Shown here: piece after piece, positions 34,847-46,566 of the stretch
Position numbering within the stretch: position 1 is the stretch's first letter
How the letters are laid out: each line of letters begins with the position of its first letter
Program-made: the position numbers and the translations under genes
Notes under the pieces: model-generated
The model's database searches: none
The model's input: the letters and a program-made list of their open reading frames with translations, nothing else
Told to the model about the DNA's origin: nothing
Assembly (NCBI GenBank): GCA_023897205.1
Contig: JAHWDD010000007.1
Coordinates: 3,162,001-3,226,000 of the forward strand
DNA from: Exophiala sp. HKRS030
Lineage: Eukaryota; Ascomycota; Eurotiomycetes; Chaetothyriales; Herpotrichiellaceae
DNA length: 64,000 nucleotides
Direction: 5' to 3'

Positions 34847-37192
34847 CTAGAATGCGAGCGCAGGCTGATCAAGCTTCTTCTCGACCTTCTTCGTGGGCTC
34901 CTTTGGTCTACCCTTCCTATCCACTCTCTCATCCCTAGGATCGAAGCCACCATTTCCCCAGAGAGCCCATTCGACAGTTTCCTTGCAATAGTCCTCTGGC
35001 TGAAAATTCTGTCCGCTCTCCAACAAGTTGAAGAATTTGTCATAGTCAATAACCGTGTGCCATTTACCTTTGATGTGAAATCGTTTGCTGGCAAGCAAGA
35101 TGCAACAGCTATGTGCATGTTCCGCTGCGATTCCGTACTCGAGGCCTCGTTTTTCCAACGCCGTGTTCAGTGCTTCCACAAATGCCACCACCTCTTCATA
35201 GAAGGGAACATTCTGCATGGTCAACCCAGCATTTGTTGATGTGCTTGTACCGCAATATGTGACACCTTTGACCTCAATGAAACATGGCAAGCCTTTCGCG
35301 ACCAAGTTGACATAACCTTCCACTTCGTCATCAATATTGAAGCCCTTGACCAGTGTCAGTCGAAACACTGTCCTCTGTTCAAAGCGTTTCTCTCTGAGAA
35401 TATCGAGACAGGATTGGAATCTCTCCCAAAAATCTCGGTGTAGCGGCCTGTCGATTTTTCTGAGACTTTCTTTGTTGCTGGCATCAATGCTGACGTACAG
35501 CTGAGTGACTCTCTTCAGATCACGCAGTTGCTGAGGATGTTGAGCGTTGCAAACCAAGAAACTTGATATATGTTCCCCATGTAGTAAATCCAAGAACTCG
35601 TTGATGTGCGGATAAAAGATCGGCTCACCCACAAGACTCAAAGCACAGTGACGAATACGCATTGCCTCTTCGAATCTGTCACTTCGCACACCGGGCACAC
35701 CTCGCATCATTTTGATCTTCTTGTAATGACCTTCCTTTGCCCCATCAAAGATGAGTTTCGGGTCATCAACTTTCCATCGCCAGGTTGTCGACACCGGGTT
35801 CGTTCCATGCCGCCAGCAGAAGACGCATTTATTACTGCAAGACAAAGAAGGAGTGGTTTCCATGCACAGGTGAGAAGCGATGCCGTAGAAAGAATTCTTG
35901 TAGCAAGACCCGCGACCACGAAGAGCAGACTTTGTCCATCGACAAATCTTCACACCCGAATGTGAGCCAATAATGGTGTATCCTTGCTTCGTGAGGGCGG
36001 TATATGTCGGAGATTCTTTTGGGACCATGGCTTTGAGAATAGGCTCTACGGATTGGCTGGAGGAATATGTCGTGAAGTCCACGGCCAACATAGAACTCGG
36101 GGAAATGTTCTTGCCGCCAACATCTTCGAGATCGATCGCTTTTGCAATCTTTCGTCGCTTGTTACGGCCTGAGTCTGGAAAGTCGTCCTGCTCTTCAGTG
36201 ACTTCGGCTTCATCTTCGCTTTCCACCGCATCTCCGCTGCCGGGGACGCCGTCACCAAGTGAACCTGTGGAGCCCAACTCTTCTAGAACAGCTGATACTC
36301 CTTCAGCCCATTCCTTCAATGCCTGAGAAGCGTTACTTTTGACATCTCCAAGACCTAGCGGGTATGCTCGTTTTCTACCAGTCAGCTTGGCCATCCATTT
36401 ATCAATCTCTATGGCCTGCGAACAGAACCCTTTCGCTTCGCTCGGCCATCCATCTTTGTCTCCGAAACCAAATACAGCATATCCAGCCAGCGAAGACAAA
36501 GGAGACGTATCGATTCGGAAGTCGTTGTGCGTCTCATCGAGATGTGATGTAAAGGTAGTTATGATGGTGTCGATATCATATGAAGGGACAAGAAGGAGAT
36601 AGAAGTAGGAAGTCTCGGGCCTGGGAGAGGGGGATTTGGGGCCGGAAATGAAATAGTCGTCGAGATCAACGTAGGAAAGGTCATGTACTTGAGGCTGAAG
36701 GATCGAAGGATTGGAGGTGGAAGCGTTCTGGAGTATTTTGGAAACGTCTTTCGAAAGACGTTCAGTGGTACCTGTCAGAGAGGAAAAGAATATCAATGGC
36801 TGGACGCATGAAATCGTCTCTTCACTAGTCCTTGTGGCTCCTCGTCTTGTAGTAGATGGCTTTTGTCCCGTCACCACTCGCCTTGCAGCGGTTCGTGCTT
36901 TTGCTCTGGGCTGACCAGCGACAGTATCTGCAATTCTTCTTTCGGAATCCCGCTGACTATCTGCGATTGACAGGGTCTCTATCTCGGCATTTTGAAGTCG
37001 GTCTGCCTTTTCCAGCGCCGGCGACGCACCTTGTGGTGCACCTCGTGACTGCCTACGTCGGGCAAGAATCGTCAAGCAAAAAATCAAGAAGACCGCAGTC
37101 ACTATAATCCGGCTATCATGCCAAATCGTGAGAATGAAATCCAACCAGTCTGCTAGAATGACTGGCATGGCTCCGCCTTCACCTAGATCCAT
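34847..37192 (-). CDS. tyw1: tRNA wybutosine-synthesizing protein 1 (4-demethylwyosine synthase)
   Basis: TYW1 is a radical-SAM enzyme that builds the tricyclic base of wybutosine at G37 of tRNA-Phe, using pyruvate carbons. It is a single exon of 781 residues. A hydrophobic helix near residues 28-45 (IIVTAVFLIFCLTILA) suggests an ER anchor as in other fungal TYW1. The flavodoxin domain starts FFSSLTGTTERLSKD and continues to about residue 290. An acidic linker follows. The radical-SAM motif is Cys452, Cys456 and Cys459 in SCSNKCVFCWRH, preceded by GIASHLCMET and followed by MMRGVPGVRSDRFEEA and HCALSLVGEPIFYP. LYVSIDASNKESLRKIDRP and FIEVKGVTYCG are also typical. The tail is Lys-rich. The frame is intact and the start gives MDLGEGGAMPVIL. 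Confidence 0.95.
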   Translation of the reverse strand: MDLGEGGAMPVILADWLDFILTIWHDSRIIVTAVFLIFCLTILARRRQSRGAPQGASPALEKADRLQNAEIETLSIADSQRDSERRIADTVAGQPRAKARTAARRVVTGQKPSTTRRGATRTSEETISCVQPLIFFSSLTGTTERLSKDVSKILQNASTSNPSILQPQVHDLSYVDLDDYFISGPKSPSPRPETSYFYLLLVPSYDIDTIITTFTSHLDETHNDFRIDTSPLSSLAGYAVFGFGDKDGWPSEAKGFCSQAIEIDKWMAKLTGRKRAYPLGLGDVKSNASQALKEWAEGVSAVLEELGSTGSLGDGVPGSGDAVESEDEAEVTEEQDDFPDSGRNKRRKIAKAIDLEDVGGKNISPSSMLAVDFTTYSSSQSVEPILKAMVPKESPTYTALTKQGYTIIGSHSGVKICRWTKSALRGRGSCYKNSFYGIASHLCMETTPSLSCSNKCVFCWRHGTNPVSTTWRWKVDDPKLIFDGAKEGHYKKIKMMRGVPGVRSDRFEEAMRIRHCALSLVGEPIFYPHINEFLDLLHGEHISSFLVCNAQHPQQLRDLKRVTQLYVSIDASNKESLRKIDRPLHRDFWERFQSCLDILREKRFEQRTVFRLTLVKGFNIDDEVEGYVNLVAKGLPCFIEVKGVTYCGTSTSTNAGLTMQNVPFYEEVVAFVEALNTALEKRGLEYGIAAEHAHSCCILLASKRFHIKGKWHTVIDYDKFFNLLESGQNFQPEDYCKETVEWALWGNGGFDPRDERVDRKGRPKEPTKKVEKKLDQPALAF

Positions 37193-37592
37193 GATGGTGA
37201 TTTAGTCGTCGGGCAAGGATTCCTCAAGACATGGCGTTGAGACGATAATAATTAGCCATTGGTGAAATGTGATCACTGTCAAAAAGTGTGACTGTGGGGA
37301 TCGGGCGGAGTGTTACGTCATAAGGCGCAATGCGCCCATTGCGGAAAGTACGAAAATTGAGGGGTTGTCTGCCCTTGTATTTGTCTACAGGCAACCTAAA
37401 TGTGATAGACCACTATCATTTCCTGACTCATGCTGCATCGAGATTGGAACCACAGCCCCTGATCTGGATCTCTTCGTGTTGTTAATTGTCAGATAACCTC
37501 TCCAGGCACATGTAATAGTCAACGGCTGGCCTCCCGTAAGTAATGCAAGTCAACCACCCATTCATCAATTAGCCAAGCACCAACTCCATCTA
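37193..37592. other. Interval between TYW1 and the alpha/beta hydrolase
   Basis: Holds the TYW1 promoter and the 3' end of the hydrolase gene; both genes are on the minus strand. I see no gene or clear motif. Confidence 0.5.
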
Positions 37593-38713
37593 TCATGCAA
37601 ATGTTTTGACAAGATCCTCACACATGATCGTGATGGCTCGTTTGGCAGCCTCAAGCTTGGCGTCCATAGCAACAAAGGGATGAGGCATACCTTCCATTAC
37701 CAGAACCTCTGCCGGAACTCCATTGGCCTTCAATTTCTTCGCGTATTCTTCTCCGTCACCTCGCAGAACGTCCAATTCTGCCACGATAAGAGTTGCGGGT
37801 GGTAGACGAGCAAATACTTCGTCTGGTGCGAAGAGAGGCGAAGCTTCTTGGTGTGACCAATCCTCCTTATTGGGTAGATAATGCTGCCGGTACCACAGCA
37901 TCTTATCCGCAGGCAAGCCCGCTGTGAACTCGTACTTCTTCCATGTCGAGCTTGTTAGAGGTGTTGCAGTATTGTCCGTAATGGGCACAACGAGGACCTG
38001 GGCGCATATCGACACCCCTGGTCGTGTGTAAGTCACTGCTTTCTGCGCTATCACTGCGGCAATGTTGGATCCTGCGGAAGCTCCGCTGAATGCTATTTTC
38101 CGAGTGTTCAGGTTGAGCAGTGAGGCGCCTTCTGAAGTTGCCCAGAGAAACGCTTCCCATGCGTCATGAATGGCAGCTGGCCAAGGTGCTTCTGGTGCGA
38201 GTCTATCGAACACTTGCAATTAGAAGGGATCCAACCTCAATCGGTGAACTACAGAGGGCAGAATGCGTCGTCGACATGTGGGAAATGTTGCTAACCTGTA
38301 ATCGGTTGTGATTACCACTGCCCTCGCCCGTATACACATGTGGGTGCAAATGGTATTCTCGGTTGAGATGTCGCCAAACACCCAACCACCGCCATGATAG
38401 TAGATGACCAGTGGCCAGCCTGAGGGTGGAGGGGACCCAGGTGGGGTAAAACATCGGACATCGATCTTGGGACCAAAGGTGTCTCGTCGAGGAATGCGAA
38501 CATCTTGAGTTTTCCCAACTGCCAGTGGCTTGCTATGAACTGGAGGATTCTGTCCCCCCTTCTGGATACCGAGAGCGGCAAGTGCTGAACAAGTGGTTGG
38601 TCTATGATGTATCTATTGTAGTGGTCGACATAGTCCTTATCAAGTCGATCTCTCACGCTGGGATGAATGGGATGATATTGCGAAGAGTGGTGCTTTTGAA
38701 CCACCATCTTCAT
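37593..38713 (-). CDS. Alpha/beta hydrolase, hormone-sensitive lipase type, one frame break
   Basis: This is an esterase/lipase of the HSL (hydrolase fold-3) group. Exon 1 is 38296-38713; a 93-nt intron (38203-38295) follows, then exon 2 at 37593-38202. The oxyanion motif HGGG begins at His107 in VIYYHGGGWVFGD. The join at the intron makes TTDYRLAPEAPWPAAIHDAW, a family hallmark. The nucleophile is the Ser of FSGASAGSN. The acid is Asp in VAELDVLRGDGEEY and the base His in EGMPHPF. The N-terminal frame (HPSVRDRLDKDYVDHYN) breaks near 38547-38559. One base missing from the six-base run 38554-38559 would carry SVSRRG into the frame that reads VHSKPLAVGKTQDVRIP. Restored length is 342 residues. 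No signal peptide is seen, and the substrate is unknown. The start at 38713 is the least certain part. Confidence 0.82.
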
Positions 38714-41700
38714 ATGCAATAACTGGAATACCGACTTGCCAGCTTAAGGACGAGGATTGAATGCATCTGGTCCAAAAGAGATGAGGGCTGAAGTTCAAAT
38801 ACGGTGAAAATGTGTGCCACAATCATCCGCTTGGAAACGGCCTTGCAAGATGGGTCAAGCCAACCGTGCGCCAGGACTCTTGTTGACGACTAGCTTCGAG
38901 TCGCCATCCAACCTAAGGACGGACCAGGGTTGGTGGTCAAGTCCCTCCTGCACGACAGGGACAAGCGACACTGCTGTCAAATCACTTGCACAGCTTCCGA
39001 CGTGGGTGGAGTCCTTAACCACCTGTGACTTATCTTGGATGCATTGTCGAAGTCAATCCAGGTACAAACTAGGACGACTCTGGTCAATCTGGACTTTGTC
39101 GCTGGGTACCAGCTACTCGTGCTGCACTCTGCGAGAGAACACTGCGTCACGCTACCCGAGATGGCACGTCCCGAAAGCAACCGCAAGTCCATATTTACAA
39201 AGAGCTATCTCACTAGAACAGAACAACAATGGCTTCGTGCAAAACCTGGCTTGTCCAGTCAGACAGGTCGTCCGTCCCAAAGCTTGTACCAACCAGCCCC
39301 GAGGCACCCCAACCCTGATTTCAGCCTAGCATGTCAAGACTGCGAATCAACTATCCAACTGCCGGCCATGGGAACCCAATCAAGTAGCGCCTTCGCACGG
39401 GCTATCACGTCGACCTCACATTTGGGCCTGGTCAATCGGAGATTTCCTTTTGACAAGGCCTCGACCTCTTCCCACCCAGATGGCGTGGCGTTCTAGAAAC
39501 GAGAATGGCTCGACCCGGTTGACGACCAGAACGTGTTGCTCAAGCGAGACCTTTCACCATGTGATAGGATTTGGCTACCTAATCACTTGATTTGTGGTAA
39601 CGAATAGACGTCTGTCATACGCGAAACATGCCTTGTTCCAACTATGGATAAGAGTGTGCATGTTCCACACCTTGTGTTGGGGAGACAGAACTTCAAGTCT
39701 ATACCCCCGTTAGTTCCGGGCGGCTTGCTGAGAGTTCCTTCACCTGCTGTCACTGCCTCACTTCGGTCCAATCCGCTTCCCATCATTCGGAGGTCAAATC
39801 CGAAAGGGAGTGTAGACACCATCGTCGGCTTTCGTTCGACACCTAGTATCTTCCTGACGGTGATCAACGAACAGCAAGTTATGGTAGGACATCTGTCACG
39901 CAATTGCACGGCTTGCGGCAAGAAGCATTACTTGAGCAATTCAGTCTTATTTTGTGAACCCTTGTTACGGGGGTGCAAGCACCACAAGGACAATCGCAGG
40001 AAAGACGTGCTACTTATCGAAACTGCCAGTTGACAAATGGTGGATCAATACTGGGGACACACAAGGTATTCCTGACTTTTTCAATTGCTGAGGCATTTCT
40101 AAGAAGGATGCCAGGTACAGGCTTCAACGGTGGGGGGGCCGCTCTTTTGTGCCATGACAATCAGCGTACCGACTGACAAGACTGCCGTGAAACAGACCCA
40201 TCCCGCTTCCAAGGAAGTGGAACGTTCCGCCCAGGTGACTTAGGCTGTGTCCACTGCCCACCGCTTTTTTCCAGTTTCTAGCAAGTATCGATTTAGGATG
40301 ATGGGCGCTCCTATAGATCCACCAGTGGCTATATCCGAGGGATTGGGGCCTAACCGGCTCATTTTCTGCGGGAGACCCTAAGAGTACTTATCCGCTAGTA
40401 TCGATGTCGATCTATCCATCAAGTTATCCGAGAATCCAATGGTCACTGATAGCCAGATGCTCAAAGTTTAAAAAGTATATCACCCGAACCGTCTCGTCGC
40501 AATACCGAATGATATTAGAGTTTTACGGCAGTGTCGATGAGGATTACCATGACTTCGGGCTACAGAAGCGAGGATGCGTAAGCTACCCACACACAACATA
40601 CCAAGTACCTAGAGTACTTGGCCTGGGCGAATTTGCTCTTTCCGTGCTGCTGACAACCAGATATTCATGGGGAGCAAGTAATCTTTCCGCGTGCAAGGTA
40701 CCACTGAACTTCAATCGAGACTGCGTCTGCTTCCTCGTTCGACTTGAGTATCTGAATGTGAATACTAGTACTTAGTACTTACAACCGGCAAAGAACACAT
40801 ATATATACCTTGAAGGGCTGTCCATTAGAGAGACTAGCTCTACAAAATCCTCAATGCATACTTCGTTCTCGAGGTTCGTACTACTTAGTATAGACTTTTG
40901 GGGACAAATCCCTCTAGGGACACAAGTACTTTGCTAACAGAGTTGTAAGCTCGATATTAATAATAACTCTTAACCTTGCGTGTCCTTTGTTCAAGTACTT
41001 CCTTCGGAATCAGCCTTGAGTTTATCCTCAACTAAGTTAGTAAGTAACAAGTAACGAATTACTTGCATACTAAGTACTTAGTGAAACTTATACTAAGTAC
41101 TTATATACCCTCAAACTCTAATCAATTAGTACTAAGTATGTCTCTTTATATCTCCTCGCTAATAGAGCCCTTTGAAAGGAGGGTCTCTTGAGACTAAAGT
41201 GCGGAGGGAACAAGGATATATATATAAGCAAGTGTACTTAGTAAGTAATACTTAGTACTCGGTGGTACTAGTATCTACATAAATCGTCTTAATCTGGTAT
41301 ATTCGAACTGTACAGTTAAAGTAGAAGTACTAGTAATTACTTATCTAGCATTCCAGGACGATCTAGGATTCCTTAAAGCTAACATGTCCATGAGTACCTC
41401 GTGAACTACATACGATCAATTATGATATTCTGGCGGCTAAACTAGTTCTGATGGAGAATCTAAACGTAGCACTGGATAGTCCTAGTTTGGTCTAGCGTCT
41501 AAGCGGCTATCCTACTACTTAGTACCGTCTCGGTACAGCAGTCTCATATACTAGTTTATATTGTTACCTATAAGTAACATAGGCTCGCTTCTTATTGTTG
41601 TTGATTTCAATAAAGATACTTAGTATTCACATTGCTAGATCTCTCAGAAATTGTCTATAAGTCTCGAGTTTCTCAAACTAAATCACCGAATGTTAAAGTA

Positions 41701-44700
41701 GGTGAGAATTGGGATGTTTTCTCCGGGCCAGGAGATTAATGCAGAGTGAATTCACTATTTGCATGCCAGATTCCTTTACGAACCAGATTATACGCTCATC
41801 GTGAGGAACGGTTCATAGTGGATGTGATGGGGAGTATTGACAATGCGAAAAGAACCGAGTTATAATAGCGAAGAGAACAAGGGACAACTACTGAATGAAT
41901 AGTCAGTGATAAAAACACATGAGTTGGGTCTTCTAAGTCAATGAGTTGACTGATGGTTCACGGGCGTTTGTGTCGTTACGTCTGGATATTGAAACAGGAA
42001 TAAATGGACGTTGTAGTGGCCTACGAGAACATCTTTTCTTACTGGACACTGAGTATGCAAGAAGCACACCTTCCCGCAAGGATCAGGTTGTCGAGAAGCA
42101 CCCCATTCTCCAAACACTAACGGAATACTTAAGCGCTGGACGATTTCTTACCAGACAGTCATCAGATGGAGCCTGCTGTGACCCTCTCTGGAGAGGAGCA
42201 CTTTGGTGTGCGCACTGAAGGAAGCCAACAAGAGTCAAAATTGGTTGATATGAAGAACCATTAATTGATGTGAAAGGAACCGACTTACAATCTGAGCCAA
42301 GTGGCCATTTGCTTCTTTGCGCGGAAAGATAGCCACAGCATAGGTTCCTGCTAGACGCATCCTTTTTGGCAGAGCCTGGACTTGTTTCCACATTTTACAT
42401 GCACATGCCAATACGGTACAAGTACTTATCACTTGGTTGACAGTCGCGGTAGACCAACTTCTCCTTCAAGTGTTCCAAGACTTGAAGGCAGACATTGCAC
42501 ACTAGTATTTATGTCGTCTTCATACCGAGCTTGGTCACAGCTACTCATAGAAACTCCATAGGTTGCGATGCTAGGATTCAAGGGAAGAAAGACATGTCGT
42601 GTGAGTAGAGGTGAGTCAAAGCTGCTGAGATTGGATCGTGTCTGAATATCGAATGGCGTCATCTCTACTGGACATTGGTAGGTTCTCAGAGGGGCTGGCT
42701 GCTCGAGCGCCACGCATGTAACAGTTCTCGCCTGGCCATGCTCGCTGGAAAGAATAACATGGCCCAAAGCTGCCGTGCTTCGGCCGAAGTGGATGTGTTC
42801 TTTCATCACGCAGACTCTGGTCTGCGAGATATTTCTTGCACGGCTTGTGACTTGCACGCTATCGTCACAGCCCTGATATGTAGATGCTATTCTTTGTGCT
42901 GCGCCGGGTCTGGGTGGATTGTCATCGGCCCCGAAAGTCAAGGTCTGTGCTTGTGGATTCAGGTACCACCCTTTCCCGCTAAGTCAAGTCAAGGAACGAG
43001 GCTGTCTGCTGGGATGACCACAGGCTGTGCGTCAGAGTCTTGCATAGTATATACTTACTATGGCGTCTCGCTACGAGACATTTTGGCACACCAAGGTTCG
43101 CAGTGGATCGAATTCGTCGTTCGGGTGTAGAACGTATGGCGGCAAGTCAGCTTTGAAAACAAACATGGTTGTTCAGCGATTGAGAGGACAGCGTTGGTCT
43201 TCACTCTGTTTGCGTTTAGGTCAACAATGTAAGTAAGCTCTTCATCAGCGCAAATGAGCAGGGATTGGAGAAAGCCCAACCCTTAGCAAGTGTTAGATGT
43301 CAAGAACTTGAAGAATTAAGTGTGACTCGCGTGGCAGCATCGAATCGACCGTTATCGGATTTTGAGCATTATTGGCGTGCCAAAGATGCGTCATGCACGA
43401 TTGAGAAAACTTGGGTTACCTAGACTTGGATGATGGTGTTTTTGGCATTTTTGGATTCGCTCGAAAGTACCCAGGCTGCGAATGATTCATGGCCAATCGC
43501 TAGTCTGTAGCGCGAGTGCCAAAGTTCCAGAGAAACATATAGGCAGATCAATCATACCGCGGCTCTCAATGGATGTCACACGAGAATGACGAGTGAGTTC
43601 TCCGAGGAGGGTGAACTACATCCAAAGCATTGATTAGGAAGATCTCAATAACAAGCACTGCCGATGATGGCTCCGTCTCGTGGCCTGGAGGCGCTCCCTG
43701 ACCAGAAGTGTCCGGAACTGTGAGCTAGTGAAAGCAAGCATTACGGGGTCGGAGAAGACCTGGTATTCGAGGCGTGCTCAGCTGAATCATTGAACCCTTG
43801 AGACAAATGAAGAGACTGGAGGAACAAGCTAAGGGCTTGTTGAGGTTATATCAGGTGATCCTGCTCGTGAAGTCGACTGTGACTAAGTTGAGCCAAGATC
43901 GCGAGTCATGTTTGGTCTCATCACGGTCTCATGATTGAGCACGTCCGAAAGAGCCGCTTGTGTAGAGAGAAAGGGAAAGAGAGAAGGAGGGAGAAGAATG
44001 CGAGTTGAACAGCTGATGGGGCATCGTGCGCATCGAGCCTTCCTCCTTGGGCAATTATTGTGGCAAGGCAGGAGGGAAAAGCTTAAACGAGGCAAGTACG
44101 AACATCGTAGAAGCAAACATGGGAAGGTGCATGCCATCAGCGACAGAAATTGGGTGGAGCGTAACGATGAGACGAGCAACTTCGACGTACGGAGTAGGTC
44201 GTCTGTGGTTGTGACTGTCGTGTAGTCTCATTTGCCTGGAAGTTTGATAAGCAAAAGTGGCAACGTAGCATCGGGGCACATTTCAAGATTGCCTTGTGCG
44301 AAAGTACCCTTGGAGCCTTAGCCAACGACATGGGGGGGCATACCAAGATCGTCTTCAGAGTCCACAAGTCTATCGACATTCCCAGGTCAGAGACCACAGA
44401 ATCTCGGTGCGCCCCGGATAGCCCTTTGAATTCTTGATCCTCTGACCTGTTGTGCCTATCTAACAACTTGCACAGTCGCAAATGAACCTTGTAACGACTG
44501 TACCTCGTCGACTGATCGGTGACCTGTGGACCCAGAATCACCAAAAGCACCTCAGCCTCGCTTAGACCCTGTCCCACCCGCTCATGCACAAGTCGTGGTG
44601 GAATTCTGGGCGACGGCCTTCATAAAAATTGGCCGATTCCCCACTCCGTCGAGCCAACTACCACCCTAACACATCCACATATTCCCGTATGATCTGACAT

Positions 44701-44734
44701 CAAACCAAAGGTCCTTTTAGTCAATGGCAAAACC
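38714..44734. other. 6-kb gene-poor region
   Basis: No gene is convincing. At 38814-40200 base composition is ordinary; frames at 38814-39496 (plus), 39583-39921 (minus) and 39644-40033 (plus) overlap and match nothing I know. At 40380-41700 the DNA is A+T-rich with nine ACTTAGTA octamers. At 42429-42941 a minus-strand frame stays open for about 190 codons (it extends leftwards past its first ATG-like codon) but is unrecognised. From 43300 to 44700 only short overlapping frames occur, plus TACGGAGTA at 44188-44196. It may contain decayed genes or a decayed transposon. Confidence 0.5.
40770..41625. repeat. Cluster of nine ACTTAGTA octamers in A+T-rich DNA
   Basis: ACTTAGTA or its complement TACTAAGT occurs at 40770, 40883, 41068, 41091, 41130, 41236, 41250, 41517 and 41618. 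Both orientations are present. The related palindrome AAGTACTT and words such as TAAGTAA are also frequent. The longest element is a 14-bp perfect palindrome at 41069-41082. Chance would give almost none in 0.9 kb. Confidence 0.75.
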
Positions 44735-44744
44735 ATGTCTATGA
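44724..44744 (+). promoter_or_regulatory. Short upstream ORF overlapping the Clr5-protein start codon
   Basis: ATGGCAAAACCATGTCTATGA encodes six residues and stops inside the main coding sequence, which starts at 44735 in another frame. If this ATG is in the mRNA it could lower or tune translation of the main protein. Whether it is transcribed is not known. Confidence 0.4.
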
Positions 44745-46566
44745 CAGAACAATTCATCGACACCACGTCTCATCACGACGGTGGGCTCTCGTCCTCCGAT
44801 ACTGGGAACAAGTCCCTTCAAAGCCCACTCATGGAGAAGCGCGCGCACACCCCTGAAGAATGGGAGGCTATTCGCCCAATATTCACAAAGTATTATGCCG
44901 AAAGAGGATGGACATTACTTCAGACTCAAGAGATGCTCTTGCATGAACATCAATTTTATGCCACGTGAGTTCGCTTTCACCGTTATTGGTGACTCCTCCC
45001 ATCCACAGCACCCCCACAGGAGGTCGCATCAGCTATGATGCTGACCGACTAACTAACTGAATTCTTAGTCGTAAGATGTACAAGAGTCGTATTAAATCCT
45101 GGGGTCTCAACAAGTATATGAAAGCCAATGAAAAGGAAGTCATAGCTCAATTCATTTCCGCCAAACGAATTTCTGGCCCAAATCTTCAGGCTCTATCCTA
45201 CAAAGGCCGCCCCGTCCGCGCTGATCTTGTAAGGCGATATTGCAAAAGGACAAGGGTTCACTCCGACATTGCAGATACCCTTCCTGCCAAAGCCGATCAC
45301 AACATGTTGGTGAAGCGTTCCAGGTCCATGGGACAACAGGAACTCGACGAAGAGACAATACCGGAGGAAGAGTACGAAGGCGACCAAGGCGAACAGGTCG
45401 TTGACCGCGATGCTGAACATGTCCTTCTGACGCCACCCTCTGCCTCAACCGATCGCAGCCCCTCCCAGTCATCGCTGGAGCTCATATTGACCCCTTCCAA
45501 CTCCACCTCTACCGATATCAGTGAACGTGCAGTATGGCACGTGCTTCAATACTTAAGCTGGCATTTCGCATGTGATATTTCGTTCTCCAACACACTCTCA
45601 TATCAGCCACCCAAAGGCTGGAAAGCGGGCCCGACCAAGGGACTCGCCGCACATAATCAACTCCCTGCAGCAAACGCGGCGTCATTCTTCGAGAAGCTAC
45701 TGTTTGGCCTCGAGACACTGGCTCAAGAAAGTCCGCAGTCACCTACCGGCTGGACCCTGATCAACGAAGCGTGCGCAATGGCGACAGACGTGTTGACCGA
45801 ACAATACCGCGGATTTCTGAAACTCCTGATTATGCATTTCACCGACGATCGGTGGGCAGTAATACCGGCACTCCGGGAGCATCTCTTGCAGTACCTCGCC
45901 TCACTTTCGGCACGAATTCACGGTCCTCATCATTTCTTGACCAGTGTACTCCAGCTGCTCAAATCCGTGAGCGTTCTAGAGTCCACAGCGGAAGCTATGA
46001 TGCAGGCGATGATTGACATTTTCGAGCAAAAGCACTCAACCATCGTTGATTACGAAGTATGTCAAATGAAACGTGCCTTGGCAGATATTTACCGCCGTTC
46101 CCATGACTTCCACAACGCATCCCGAGTCTCCAAGCAGATGTTGACCGAAAGTGAGCGCCTAAATGGAAACTACCATCCCGACACTCGACGTGCAGCTCGC
46201 AGGCTCGCAGACATTCACATAGATCAGGGTCAGTACGACATAGCCGAAAAAGAATACGAAGAAGTATTGCGAAGGTCGCGTCAGGTAGACGAAGGCACCG
46301 TTTTCGCATTACATGCCTTGCAGTACATCAGAAACAGGAAGCATGCTAACTATGACAACAAAATGCAAAATCCTTGGGTGCAAAACGATTATGAGCAACA
46401 CCTACGCGCAGGTTTGGAGGCTATGAATCTAGCGGACGAAGACGAAGTCGATGCCAAAGTACGGAAGTTCTCCCACTCGCTGATCTTCCGTGAGAGATGG
46501 TTGAGGACCCAACAGTACGGTGATCGCATCTTAGCACGTTGGGCCATCAATAAGAACACCGGCTGA
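44735..46566 (+). CDS. Clr5-domain protein with C-terminal TPR-like repeats
   Basis: Two exons, 44735-44964 and 45069-46566, are separated by a 104-nt intron and encode 575 residues. The Clr5 domain spans about residues 38-95: EEWEAIRPIFTKYYAERGWT, LLQTQEMLLHEHQFYATRKM and YKSRIKSWGLNKYM, with the intron inside it. Clr5 was first defined in a fission-yeast silencing factor; in filamentous fungi the domain occurs in many proteins of unknown role, perhaps DNA-binding. An acidic, Ser/Pro-rich linker follows (EETIPEEEYEGDQGEQ). The C-terminal half is helical; MKRALADIYRRSHDFHNASR and RLADIHIDQGQYDIAEKEYEE fit tetratricopeptide repeats. The frame is intact. The first ATG after the small upstream ORF at 44724 is used. 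Confidence 0.85.

Noticed and set aside
38814..40033. Several frames of 110-170 codons on both strands
   Set aside because: They overlap one another, match nothing I recognise and have no plausible splice structure.
40380..41700. An intact transposon or origin in the A+T-rich block
   Set aside because: No terminal repeats, no transposase or reverse-transcriptase text and no target duplication can be seen.
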